A DNA stretch of 64,000 nucleotides from Piper betle (Eukaryota; Streptophyta; Magnoliopsida; Piperales; Piperaceae), in the NCBI GenBank assembly GCA_033002965.1, contig JAURVB010014831.1, positions 20,010 to 84,009 of the forward strand, read 5' to 3'. The notes below the pieces were generated by a model that saw only the letters and a list, made by a program, of their open reading frames with translations, made no database searches and was not told the DNA's origin. A program made the translations under genes and the position numbers. Shown here one piece after another: positions 22,601-34,849 of the stretch. How positions within the stretch are numbered: the first letter of the stretch is position 1; each line of letters starts with the position of its first letter.

Positions 22601-24403
22601 AATTGTCATGATTAATGTCTGACTATAAATGAAGTGAGAAGTGACATGATTTGCTTAATTGGGAAAGAATGGTAAGTGATCTAATGAGGTAAATTGAATC
22701 TGAGCATGCTAATCAAGTACAACATAACTTAGAAAAACATAATAAAATTTGTATGAATAGGAAGAGTTAAAATTATTTTTACATTTATGATTATTTGATT
22801 GTTGATGGATCGTGTTTGCATTGTGAATGTGTTGATTATGACGAGTTTGATGCATCATTCAGTTAGCGGGCATTAATTTATAGATTTGATGTGTAGGTAT
22901 GGAATAAGAGCTAGCCGCTTAGGCGTGATGACACGCTTGGAGCTTCTACCAAGTCCGTTTAGGACTCGTCTATTTTTATACTCTATTCTTTTGTATGGTT
23001 GTTTTAATGCCTACAGCACGGGTTAAGTGGTGTTTTATCGGATCCCACTTAACTCAGGCCGAACAATTTTTTGAACCCCTGAGGACGAGATCCCTTGAGG
23101 ATAATTTTGAAAATAAGATCCACCACAAGTTCCCTTCAGGCCTATACTATGAATCCCTTCCCACGCCTATATATATAGTTTTATTGATTTTTCAATGAAA
23201 AAGGAGATGGAGAAATGATAACCATTGGATGCACCAGCTTGGATGGAGGAGCGGGCTCTGGATTAGTGAGCGGACTATTCCAATCCTGAGGGATCCTGAC
23301 AACTCCGCTGCTTGAATTCCTCACACCCAGAAAATGTGGAGGTTTACGAGTACTGCTAAGTACAGCGCATGTCCAAACTTGTGGTTCAAAGGGTACTAAA
23401 GGCGACTACCTGAGAGTACTCGGTCTTCATGCTCAAGGCCAGGAGAATTATGGAGGAAAGGAGAAGGCTTAGGATATACATGTAGTCCCGATGGACCAGA
23501 GAAAAATGAAATGAGAAAAATGCTTAAAGTGGCATCAATAAAGCAGATAGTTAGGGATGCTACCGGGTCTGCAGCCTAGTGGCTCCTCAATAGGTGCCCT
23601 TTAGAGAGTTCACGAGAAGTATACAAGTGTTTTCCTTCATATGACAGTTAGTTTTCATAGCCAATTTGTTATAGTTATATTTTAGACCAGTAACACTTGT
23701 TACTGACGTGTTTTTATACTATATGTAAGTGATAACCATGAGTTGGATGTGCCAACTTGGATGGAGGAGCAATGATGTCGCGTGCACACACATGTCAGCT
23801 GATAGAGTGCCTGGGTGTCACCGGCGGCGAGCCAAATTGGTCACAACATTAAGGTGAAAAAGATCCAAAATCGTGGGGAAGTCATAAAAATCAAATGGAG
23901 AATGCTAGGGTTGAGTGGACCGCTCAGATTTTGCCATGTGGCACCTTCTAAGTGTCTGATAACTCAGTGGCCTAGTGGCATCCACCTATGGGAATATGCA
24001 ATATACATATGGACAGAAAGCTCGGATCAAGACCGTCCTAAGTCAAAACTGATTCAAGTAAAAAAAATGACTCTATAAGAGGGAATCGAGGCAAAATTGC
24101 AAAATGGGCCTTTAACTGTAAACTCAATCAAGCTGGGCCCACAGGGGCACAATCAAGTGATCTAGGCCTAAAATCCTAGCTAACACATACAAACAACTTT
24201 GTATACCTCTGTACACATTGATAACTCATGCTCTTATCATCTGCATGTCGGGCATACTTAGCCACTGTAACATGCTCATACAACCTTCTAGGCCTCATAC
24301 TCATATTATTAATATTGTTTTGGCTCGAGCTCATTCAAATCAACTCGAGACTGCCCGAACTGGACAAAACTAAAACGGGTAAAGCCAAAACTGGGGTTTT
24401 ACA
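19690..24403 (-). repeat. 3' LTR of D' (mosaic, 4.7 kb)
   Basis: 19690-21400 and ~23811-24403 match the right LTR (27383-28970 and ~29430-30099). Between them the right LTR's ~450-bp G+C-rich block is replaced by 2.4 kb of different sequence. AAAT and AATA simple repeats lie near 20825-21200. Confidence 0.8.
21402..23810 (+). mobile_element. G-type LTR block inside the D' left LTR
   Basis: It begins TGTAAAACCTGCG and aligns, inverted, with solo LTR G over most of its length, including the LTR start, the G+C-rich island (~21850-22500) and the segment holding gtaccctttgaaccac. The expected terminal part of G (ending GTTACA) is not recognisable and no TSD is evident, so the block is a truncated or recombined G LTR. 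The 129-aa frame at 21916-22305 is low-complexity Pro/Ala/Ser-rich and not credible as a gene. Confidence 0.6.
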
Positions 24404-26929
24404 ACCTCTCCTTATAAAAATTCTGTCCTTAGAATTTCTTACATCAACTGCAATCGGAGGACTTAACTAAAGATGCCATCTTGCTGACAAATTGGTAGGT
24501 CTCCCTCGAAAGCTAGTTGTACACGGTCAAAGCGTACCAACATGAATCTAGATCTCTGAACGCTGACGAAGCTCACTAGCTCCTTACTAATCTGGTTGGA
24601 TAGAGTACAAGTGCTTGAATTATCTAGCAAATCATGCCATATATGTTAGAATCATATGTATGCAATGACCATACATGCTCAAATGTCTTGCTGGACTGAC
24701 CATGTATGCTTGAGTCGTCTCCCTGGGCTAACCATGCATGCTCGAGTCAACTCGCTAGACTAACTCCTAGGGTCACTGCAAACTATGGAGAGTGAAATGT
24801 AATGACCTCGGCCGGAAAAACCTAAGCTCACTCCTAAGGGTCTACTGGGTAGTCAAGCAGGTACTCTAGAGTACTGCAGGGCACTAGAATGAACTACATC
24901 AGGAAAAACTATATCAATTCGATGTATACGACCTAACATCTACCCATATCTCCCTAATCCTTATCAATGCGACAAGTCAACTACGTATAACCTCAGGGCA
25001 CTTTGCTCTGGATCGTATGGCTATACTATGGTGTCCTATGAGTCCTGCTAGCATATGGTGCACTCTAGAACTAAATAAAAGTAAATGCTAATGAGGTGTA
25101 TGGCTTCATGTCGCCAATCTATGTCAAAGACTCAACTGTCCCTGTAAGAAGAACTAGACTACTCACTAGGTCCTAGCTAACTCGGTTCTAAATCAATTAT
25201 CTCACCCTGTTTAATAATGGAACAAGGACAGTTGCTATGACTCTACTGTATGCCATGACTCTTGCAACTATCTATACGACCACCAACTACTGTTGAAGGG
25301 ACTCTCTGTGATGGAATGATGGCGAGAACACCTGCACATGTACAACATGTCTCAAAGAGTATGAAAACATACTCTGCATAGAACTATGGAGTCTACATCT
25401 GGTCTATGACATGTGCACTAGTCAATGTCTACTCATCTCAACCATCTAGTAAACTGATGATAGGACTAGTATATCTGGAAGGATGAATGTGAAAATATTC
25501 AGGTGAAAGCTTAGTTCTATCTGACATATCTGGTAACATGGAAAGAGACTAGATCTCTCCTAGAAAATTAATCATATTGCTATAGGGCTCTAATTGGGAG
25601 GTGTCTCATCGTCACATAGTTTGACATTATGTCTTTATCTGTGGTGATGTAAGGATATCTGTCTGAGTAATAGTGGGGTAATGAAGCTCTGTATAGGATA
25701 CTGGGTGACTCAAAAATATGGGTAGGTCAATAGACATGCCTCCAAGATCATCATAATTGGACTCTGCCATAAGTGGCCAGCCTATGGAATAGCCAATCAA
25801 GACGAGTCTAAGAATGACTCCTAAGTAACTCTAGTTCAATCAACTAATAGTAGGCATGCATTTCTCAATACCTTACTAGTCACACACTTCGAAACAGATG
25901 AGGTTCAAATGACCCAAAGAACCGCTATCTATCCTCGAGTCTACGGGGACTTATAGTGAGGTTTGACATGTGTCTCATCTGCTCTTCAGTGGTGTGTGAC
26001 CTGCCATGCTGTACCGATTTGAAGGATTAATCTTGACTCACACAACTACTATAGTTGTGGTAGACTCTCAAGCAAAGCCACAAGCCAAGATCAGCATACA
26101 CTGATGTCCCTCTATCTGGTCAAAATGATCCAGTCTGAGTGAAGTCCTTGTATGCATCGCTCCCAAGCTCAGGTGAAGTTGTCTCCTCCATATGGGTCTA
26201 TCATTGGCTACCTACACCGTACGTCCTAAATAGTACCACGAAGGTACCTCCTATATTCGGGGCAAAGGCTCAATCTTATGTCTCAAGGTAAGGTCCTAAT
26301 TGAGCTGGTGAAGCACAAGGAAAACAGTGTCTCCCTAATGGACGCTCCCTCACTAAACCCATAATCTATGCGAAAATTCTAATACGAGTCGAATATCTCT
26401 CTGGCTAGGCCAAACTCTAAATGAGTTAAACCGTGTATCTGGTCATTTTCTAACCATCTAATCTGTGGAACCCTGCCTATGGGTCACATGTATGGTATTA
26501 CACTTAAACAATCTGACCACTATGGTCATCCTATCTAGATATCATACTGTCATGTTCTCGTACTTTGTCCATATATATCTCTAGAAGACTCACTAACACT
26601 GTCTGTTGATCCCCATAAGACTGTCAATAAGACTATCTTCCAATACACATCTGACCCAAGAATGTCAGGTCAAAGCGATGATATGCAAGATGGCTAGTAA
26701 GTCAATCATATGCCATTACATCTAAATAATTCTAGTGTGCCTAACTTTCCTTTGTCTGGTTAATTTTACGATAGCTGTATCTTGTCCTCAATCGCTAACC
26801 TAACTCTGCTCTCAATGCTATGACATGTGGTCTCTATGCAAAGCTAAGAAAATCCTCGAGTAGTTGTCCTCATGTAGGGTAAGGTAACTACTTGGCCCTT
26901 ACTCCCACTACAACTACTCACTTGGTCAG

Positions 26930-27130
26930 CAATAGTGCTATATGCGGACGGTGGTTGTGTATCACAGACTATAGTAGTGCGCATTTGGTTGGTGGTAGTG
27001 CATCACAAATGACGGTTGTGCTACTTGGACAGCGGTTGTGCTACTCAGACAAAGGTTGTTCAACTCAGACAGTGGTTGTACAACTCAGACTGTGGTTGTG
27101 CTACTCAGACGGTAGCTGTGCTATCCAAAT
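26930..27130. repeat. Degenerate ~20-bp tandem repeat in D' internal domain
   Basis: About nine imperfect units of the type ggttgtgctactcagacagt run head to tail. The equivalent array, inverted, lies in D at 37912-38160, so it belongs to the family. Confidence 0.65.
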
Positions 27131-27367
27131 GCTGAAGTCAGATCCTGATCATGTACGTTGTGAACCCATTATTATCTCTAGCATGTCTTCCTCCATGTGT
27201 TTGTCTCATCAAAGGTAATTGCTACAACTCGACTTAGGCTATCCAACCATGTGTGCCTAATCTAGAGGGTGTCTGGATCATAGTGGCTAACCTATCGACT
27301 TGGCTAAGGACAGCTCCACACACTTGGCTCAAAACAAGAGTCTTCCATCTCAATTGACCAAGAAATG

Positions 27368-27379
27368 GCTCTGATACCA
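27368..27379 (-). other. Primer-binding site of D' (initiator Met tRNA)
   Basis: On the minus strand it reads TGGTATCAGAGC, 3 bp from the end of the right LTR. This identifies the right LTR as the 5' LTR. Confidence 0.8.
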
Positions 27380-27382
27380 ATT

Positions 27383-30099
27383 TGTAACACCCTGATTTTG
27401 GTTAATTTAAGAGCCAAACCAGAAATGTTGCAATTGAGTCGGGTCACGTTTAAAGTTGTTGGTCGGTACAACTCTATCGATAAAATCGATCAAAACAACA
27501 CACTGTGCTGAGCCCAAGTGTGTGTAGTGTTTATTTGTCCTCCTAACCAAAGTCAACTCAGGATTTGTGTGACCAACATATATTATATGAAAACCATCAA
27601 TAACAAATGTTACTGGTCAGAAAAATAACTAATACAATCTAGCATATGAGTATTCCATTACCCATGAAAACTTATGAAACTTCAAGATTGCCTCACACTG
27701 GGCGGTAAGCAAATATACTTAAGTAATTGCGGGCTCGCATGCACAACTCATAATCATATTCATACATACATACATACGCGCTTACACCCTCCACCTTCCA
27801 TATCACCCGTCATGCAAAAAGAACAGTTAAGTTAGTGCCACAATTTCCAGAATTAGCGATGCATTACGCAGTACCATTATACACCGCACTTCATCATGGT
27901 TTGAAGGAGTACTAGTGCGATTCATTCATATCTCCATACCGGTCACTCTCATATTCGTGAAATCCGTAAACATGCGGGTACTTATATAATAGGCATAGGA
28001 AAGAGGCTTGTATCATATATTTTTGGAGCTTAAGTTCGAAAACCAACAAGGAATCTCATCCTTGTAGCTTTATTAAACATGCATACAAATAAAGCTAAAT
28101 GACCCGACATCGGAGGGATGCAATAAAGCGCCACCGATGTTGTCCTACATATAAAATACGATTAAACTTGACACGCAAGGAGTCAAGCAAAGAGGGAGAG
28201 CCCTACGGAGCTGTGGTCCAAGCTCCAAGTGTATCTACACATCTTCGGCATGCTCGAACTCCAAAACCCACTACTAAATAAAATACCAACATCTCTATAT
28301 GATGCATGCTCGTGGTGTATGCTCACATCATCAATATATCCTAATAAAAAAACTATACTAAATAAATATACTGCTAAACACACAACACGTAAATCGAGAC
28401 ATAATAAAGAAAATAACTAATAAAAAATAATAAATAAATAAATCCATACAATCAAGAATAAATAGATAGATAATAAATACATAAAACTAATAAATACTCT
28501 TATCATATACTATATACGTAAATGGCAAACACGAGTAAATATTATATATACTCGTGTTAGTAATCATATAAACAACTAAATAATAACATACACGCAACTA
28601 ACAAGTAAATAAATAAAAAAATAAATACAATTTAGTAAACATAAAAAGACTAACATTAATAACTAAATATAATATTAATAATAATAAATAATCATGTAAA
28701 CATTCATCATATATGATAAACATATTAATAAAAATAAATAAATAATAATGAATAAATAAATAAATGATACAATAAGTAAAGAAAAATCATCATAGCTTCC
28801 AATCATGCTAGATCATGTGAATATGCATCTAAACTAATATAGATATTCTCGAATTAGTGAAAACGGTGCAAGAACGGACGAAAACGGGTTGAAACTAAGC
28901 TGAACCAGACCGAATAGAGCTGAACCAGATCAAACCAAACTAAATCAACTCGGTCTAGGTTAACGGCTGGGCTAGGTCGGCTGAGCTGGTGGACACGGAC
29001 ACGAGTTGGGACTGGCAAACTCGGGCACGATCATGCGGACACGAACACAAGTTGGCCAACCTCGAACCAACCGACAGGTAAACGGGCCAGACCAGGGGTG
29101 GTGGTGCCTGTCGCCGGAATACGGTCACAACGGCATGGCAGAGGCTGCCGTCAGTTGCGATTGAAAGAGGGGATGACGGGGAACGTGTTGGTCCCAAACC
29201 ATAGATCTCGTCGATGGGAAGCCATCGGGGTGGTCGGATCGGCCAGTGGTGGCTCGCCTGCGTCGAAAAACAGCCCAAATGGTGGTAGTAGCGGTGATGA
29301 ACAATGATAGAAAACTCGGTCTCCGACAATGTTTGTGGCAGTGCTGGTGGTCGTGAGTGGTACACATGGAAAGTTAGCTGCGAGGCAGTCATAGCCGTAC
29401 TGAATGAGTGGCCAAAGGAGCGCCGGGGTGTCACTGGCAGCAAGCCAAATTGGTCGCGGCGTTAAGGTGAAAATGATCCTAAATCGTAGGGAAGTCATAA
29501 AAATCAAATGGAGAATGCTAGGGTTGAGTGGACCGCTCAGATTTTTCCATGTGGCACGATTTGAATGTTTGACAACTCAATGGCCTAGTGGGGTCCACCT
29601 ATGGGTATATGCAATATACATATGAACGGAAAGCTTGGATTGAGACCGTCCTAAGTCGAAACTAATTCAAGTGAAAAAATGACTCTATAAGAGGGAATCG
29701 AGGCAAAATTGCTAAATGGGCCTCAAACCATAAACTCAATCAAGTTGGGCCCACTGGGGCACAATCAAGTGATCCAACATTTCTATGCTGCATCGAAATG
29801 AAATACCCTAAAAATCTCAAACGAGTACTAAACACTGCAATGACCTAGATCTAGGCCTAAAATCCTAGCTAACACATACAAACAACTCTGTATACCTCTG
29901 TACACACTGATAACTCATGCTCTTATCATCTGCATGTCGGGCATACTCAGCCACTGTAACATACTCATACAGCCATATGGGCTTCATACTCATATTCTTA
30001 ATATTGTTATGGGTCGAGCTTGTTTGAATCAGCTCAAGACTACCCAAACTGGACAAGACTAAAACGGGTAGAACCCTAGGCCGAAATTGAGGTTTTACA
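27383..30099 (-). repeat. 5' LTR of D'
   Basis: 2717 bp from TGTAACACC to GGTTTTACA on the plus strand. A G+C-rich block (28955-29443) is open in the element's sense direction for 162 codons and contains SPLSIATDGSL, also found in the LTRs of D. AATA-rich simple sequence lies near 28420-28770. Confidence 0.8.
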
Positions 30100-30104
30100 A
30101 CGTA

Positions 30105-31039
30105 AAATTTTGGGTTATGTAAAATTTATTTAGCTGGTTAACTAGCTCAAATTTTGGAAGCGTAGAGGAATAAGGGTTGTAACCCTAATTCCTTAGCTTC
30201 AGGTGAAAAATTCATTGAGCCTAGTGTATGTTTAAAATTTTATCAAATTTTCTCCCAAACCTAAGGATATTTCCCAGTAGCTCATCTATAAAATTTCATG
30301 GCCATTGGTTTAGTAGATAATTCTGTACAGATTTCCCAATCTATTATGTCCAACTAGCTCCAAAAATCCTTTAGCCAATGCTTTCTATTTCTGAGCCTAT
30401 CCAGGCCCAATTACATAGGCTTTGGACCTGATCTTTTACTAAGATAAGGGCCATGGTATTAGCTAACCTTACCATTTTACCTAAGCCCATTTGGAGTTTC
30501 CAAGCCCATCAACATGACTTAGAAAAATTGGGCCATTGCCCACGAATACTATTCCCAACACCTTAGTCCAACCTTAATGGGTCTTGTTTACCATGTTGGC
30601 CCATGGGCCAGCACTTAATAATTTTTATACTAAACTCTTACACTGTTAGGGCGAACTGGTTAAAATTTTAGCCCATTTGGATACCATTTGGCCTGTCTAA
30701 AAAATTGTTCGGTTAAGTCCGATGATATAAGACTCTTAGACTTTTCACAAAGGGTACTTACAACACCAAACCCTAATTGAGGCTATCTAATGAGGTTGAA
30801 TACTTCAATAAGCAAGATAATTAAGCTAAGCAAGTCTTTTGAGTTGTTCATGTGTAGAGGTGTTCCCTCGTTTTGTGTACCGTGTGATCTAATCGTGATT
30901 CGGATTTCATCTCTTTGTTAGAATACGTGAAGTGAGCTCGCCAAGTTAGGATAAGGAGCTCAACTCATCTAAGGCTGTAGAACTCTTCTGCTTCACTATT
31001 GTTTGAGTCCATGAATGAACTTTTCATTGCATTTTAGAC
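30105..31039. other. Right half of repeat F and unassigned sequence
   Basis: 30105-30400 aligns with 3240-3440, continuing repeat F after the D' insertion. The rest is AT-rich and unassigned, with no credible frame. Confidence 0.5.
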
Positions 31040-31480
31040 ATAGGATGACGTCGGTGGCGTTTTATTGGACCCCTCTGATGCTAGGCCACTTAATCGCATT
31101 TTCTCTAGTTTCATAAAACTTCAAGGATGAGTTCCTTTGATGGTTTTCAAACTAGAAGATCCAAAAAACTTATGATATAAATTCCTACCTAAGCCTACTA
31201 TATAACTATGAGAGTTTTACAATTCTCACGAATATGAAAGTGAGTGGTATAAGTATGTTTGAATTTTACTAGTACTTTATACCTTAAAGTAGTGCAATGT
31301 AAATAGGGTATTGTGAATACAATGCATTTTTAAAATCTTGACATTTATCATTTTTCCAAGCCACCTAAGTGTCATGGCAGGGGATATATGGGGGCATAAG
31401 CATAAGTATGTATGTATATAAGTATGAAGTCGTTGATTTGATTCAACATTTTTATGATATTTGTTGTGTCGGCCTAAGCT
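31040..31480 (+). repeat. Old D-like LTR fragment
   Basis: Phrases such as taggatgacgtcggtggcg, and the spacing through gatgagttcctttgatgg to the gtgagtggtataagtatg region, follow D LTR 35450-35800 in the same orientation with heavy divergence. Boundaries are approximate. Confidence 0.5.
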
Positions 31481-31691
31481 TACTGCCTCATGATGTATTC
31501 TAGACGTTTTATGAATTCTTGAGAGTATAAAGATGCTTATTTGTTAGTATTATTTTATGGTAATTATTTTTGGACCAATAATCAAACTTTTTTGCTTTAT
31601 GACGACTTTCCTATAATATGTAGATGTGTATTCAAGTAAGTGATCGACAGAGGTGTACAAATCCAGAGGCTCATGGAAGGGGATTCTACCA

Positions 31692-32986
31692 TGTAACAAC
31701 CCACCCATTCTGAACCATGAACTATGTGTTATTATATCAAACATTGTGTCTCATAAATTAATTTTCTATTAATTTTCAAGATTTTAAATAAACCCACGAT
31801 ATAAAATTTATTATAACAAATGCTCGGAATAATCTACGCCCCATGAACCCAACCAAAATCCCACTACCATGCAAACAAGCTAAAAGTATAATAATAAAAT
31901 TTAAAAAAATTCAAAAGTCTAATAACAAAGTTCTCCATCTGTCCTGACTCTACCCATCCTTCGATGTTAACACCTACGAAGGTAATTCCACGTTAGTGAT
32001 AAAAACATTAAGTCATATAATTTCAAGAAACAAGTTAATATATTCCATAACATCATTAATTAAATATTTTGGTGATTATGAGCCTATGCCGAGCTCTTAC
32101 TATGTCTGGAGGGTGGCCACCCATCCAGCTATAACTCATGTATACGCACACACACTACGTGGCCCACGACATGTAGTTATCGATATTTGCCATTGACTCA
32201 CCCTTTCAATATCATAAATGCATAATGAGTTGTCTTGCGCCAGTGTGCCCTATCACCCCTTTCGGCATGGGGGCTAGTATTTAATCTCTCAAGAAATTTC
32301 AGGGTGTTGTCCCCGTGTTAGACTGAATCAATTCTTTGACACGCTCGGCGCATGGTAATCGAATGTGCGCTTAGGCCGACCAAGGCTCCCAAATAGGAAT
32401 ATATAACATTTTGAGTAATTATACGAACCTATAATTGTGTTGAGGCACCCGCAACTATGACACATGATCCTAATATGAATGAAACTTCTCTAAAGTCTTC
32501 CCTTTGTGAACCACATGCGCTCACAAACTGTCAAGATGATGTTTTATTTAACATCAACAGAATTCTTCTTTATATAGAAGAGTATGTGTGGAATTCAAGA
32601 AGTCACTACATTAAATTTTATAAAAAAGAACATAATCACACATAACTATATTAAACACTAACCATTTGTGTGATTACGAAAAGTCAAAAACTGACTATTA
32701 AGTTAATGCAATCCCATCCTAACTCCTGATCCTAAAAATTCAATAAGTAAAATTTATTTAAAACCATCAATAAATACCATCGTATCGATACGCTAAAGGT
32801 CATTATTGATAATTTATGATATTTAATCCAAAGAATTAATTTAATTAAAAAATATTTAAGATACGTTCTAAGATTTACAAAACCACAAATAAAATAACCT
32901 AATTATTTTCAGGGTTTTACAATATCCCCAGCTTGGGAATTTTCATCCTCAAAAATATGATAAGGAGAAAAATCGGGGGTTTTACA
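31692..32986 (-). mobile_element. Element I: internally deleted LTR retrotransposon
   Basis: It is flanked by identical tacca copies (31687-31691 and 32987-32991). On the minus strand it begins TGTAAAACCCCC, keeps only ~30 bp of 5' LTR, then passes directly into the last codons and purine tract of an internal region (CAAGCTGGGGATAT) and a full 1230-bp 3' LTR (32921 down to 31692, TGTAAAACCC to GTTGTTACA). One deletion therefore removed most of the 5' LTR and almost all of the interior. 32060-32370 matches, inverted, a module in the 5' LTR of B. Confidence 0.75.
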
Positions 32987-32991
32987 TACCA

Positions 32992-33219
32992 TGTGTATGT
33001 AATATGGTGAGTGTTGTATTGGATCTATGCGTTGTGTTAAATGACTTATGTATTTTGGGAACTACGGATTACGTGACATATGTATGTGGGTAGGTTGCCT
33101 AAAGCGTATAATGGTGTACTTGATATGTTGTGTATAGTCTCTGATTTATTACTCTATTATTATTATTATCGTAGAGCAAAGTGTTAACTATGGGGCATTC
33201 TAACGATCGTCTGTAGGGG
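32992..33219. other. Short unassigned spacer between I and D
   Basis: AT-rich sequence continuing the host site of I. Nothing recognisable. Confidence 0.4.
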
Positions 33220-34798
33220 TGTATATGCAAAACCCCATTTTTGGGTGGTTTTACCCAATTTTCATTTTCCCCTATTCAGGTCACTATTGATTTGGTTCGA
33301 GTGAGCTCAAGCCAGACTAATTTTTAGAATATGAGTATGGGGCATAGATGGCCATATGGGCATGTTATAGAGGTTGAGTATGCCCGACATGCATATGATA
33401 TTTTCAGATATGACACTGTAGAACATGAGTTAACAGTCTATACATGAGGTATACATATGATTTTTATAAGTTAGCTAGGATTTTAGGCCTAGATCTAGGC
33501 AGTTGCAGCGTTTAGCATCTATTTGGGATTTTTGGGTATTTCATTTGCATGTAGCATAGTTATTTTGGATTACTCGATTGTGCCCATATGGGCCCATCTT
33601 GAATTGCGTTTAGGGTTTAGAGGTTCATTTACCCTTCTTGCCTCGATTCCCACCTATAGAGTCAATTTTATAACTCGAGTTAGTTTGGACTTTGGATGGT
33701 CTCAATCCGAGCTTTCCATCCATATGTATAGTGCATATACACATAGGTGGGCCCTACCAGGCCACGAGTTGTCAAACATCCGGATTATGCTACGTGGCAA
33801 GATCTGAGCCGTTCACTCAACTTTATCTTCACCCATTGATTTCTAGAGATCTTTAACAATTTCAAATTTTACACCCTTTAGCACCGCCACCACTTCGACC
33901 TTCCACCGGTGAATCTTTGCCTCGCCCCCAGCCACCAGACCAGCACCCCCATGTCTGCCTCTCAGCCGGCTTTCCAGTCGTACCTCTCACAAACACCAAC
34001 GCCACCACAGTCCCCGTCAGCGACGGAGGTTTTACAACCTCCTTCCAACGCCTCTGCCATTGTTTGAGCCGTTTCCAATGCCGGTGAGCCACCACCAGCC
34101 AATCCGACCACACCCACAACTTCATCTTGCCTAGATTTACATTTTGAGACAACACAAGACAACCGTAGCGTCCGCAATCGGAGCTGGTGAGGGCGCTGCA
34201 CCGGCAGCAACCTGTCCTCATTCTATTCATTTTACGGCTAGCCAATGGCCGGACTCCTTTGATTGTCACCACCATCACATTCCATGTCCTCCCCTCTTTC
34301 AATTGCAACCGATGGCAGTCTCCGCCACACCGCCGTTGGCGATCTCCGGCGATGGGCACCACCGCCCCCTTGTTCGGCCAGTCTACCCACTTGCCCACTA
34401 CCGCATCTGGCAATTGTGACTGTGTCAGCCTGGTCATACCCGAGTTCACCAGTCCATATCCATGTTCATGTCCATCAGCCTAGCCAACCCAGTCCATTTT
34501 CCAGTTAACCCAGACTGGGTTGGTTCAGCTCATTCAATTTGGTCTGATTAACCTCATTTTCGGACCGTTTTCGTTCATTCTTTCACCGTTTTCGGTAATT
34601 TGAGAACTTATATTTTTGTTTATATGCATATTCACATGATTTAGCATGTTTTAATGTTATGAGTACTTTGTTAATTTATTATTTTATTATTATTATTATT
34701 AATTCATTTCTTATTATTTGTGTATTCATTGATTATAATACATGTTTATACGATTACTTACTACGATTATTCTTATTTATGTTTATTAATATATTATA

Positions 34799-34849
<51 letters not shown>

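Larger units (their letters stand above)
24404..27382 (-). mobile_element. Non-coding internal domain of D'
   Basis: It has no frame with a retroelement motif in any of the six frames. It aligns, inverted, with both parts of the internal region of D (36619-39143 and 60182-61562), but lacks ~1 kb found in D between about 36710 and 37760. At 25860-25880 it preserves the unoccupied versions of the sites where A and B inserted into D. Conservation of a non-coding internal domain between copies is characteristic of LARDs. Confidence 0.65.
19690..30099 (-). mobile_element. Element D': LARD-like LTR retrotransposon
   Basis: Two long related LTRs (19690-24403 and 27383-30099) flank a 2979-bp internal region. 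On the minus strand a Met-tRNA primer site lies at 27368-27379 and a purine tract lies against the left LTR. Identical acgta flanks (19685-19689 and 30100-30104) are the likely TSD. The left LTR terminus has lost the canonical first bases. There are no retroviral domains. LTRs and internal region both match element D, so this is a family rather than a chance wreck. Confidence 0.8.

Noticed and set aside
33862..34449. 195-aa minus-strand frame
   Set aside because: Antisense to the D LTR, low-complexity Gly/Arg/Trp-rich, in a G+C-rich block; the copy at 62216-62731 does not preserve it well.
34796..34842. Long TA runs as replication origins or matrix-attachment sites
   Set aside because: TA microsatellites are common in plant LTRs and vary in length between the two LTRs of the same element; nothing supports a specific role.
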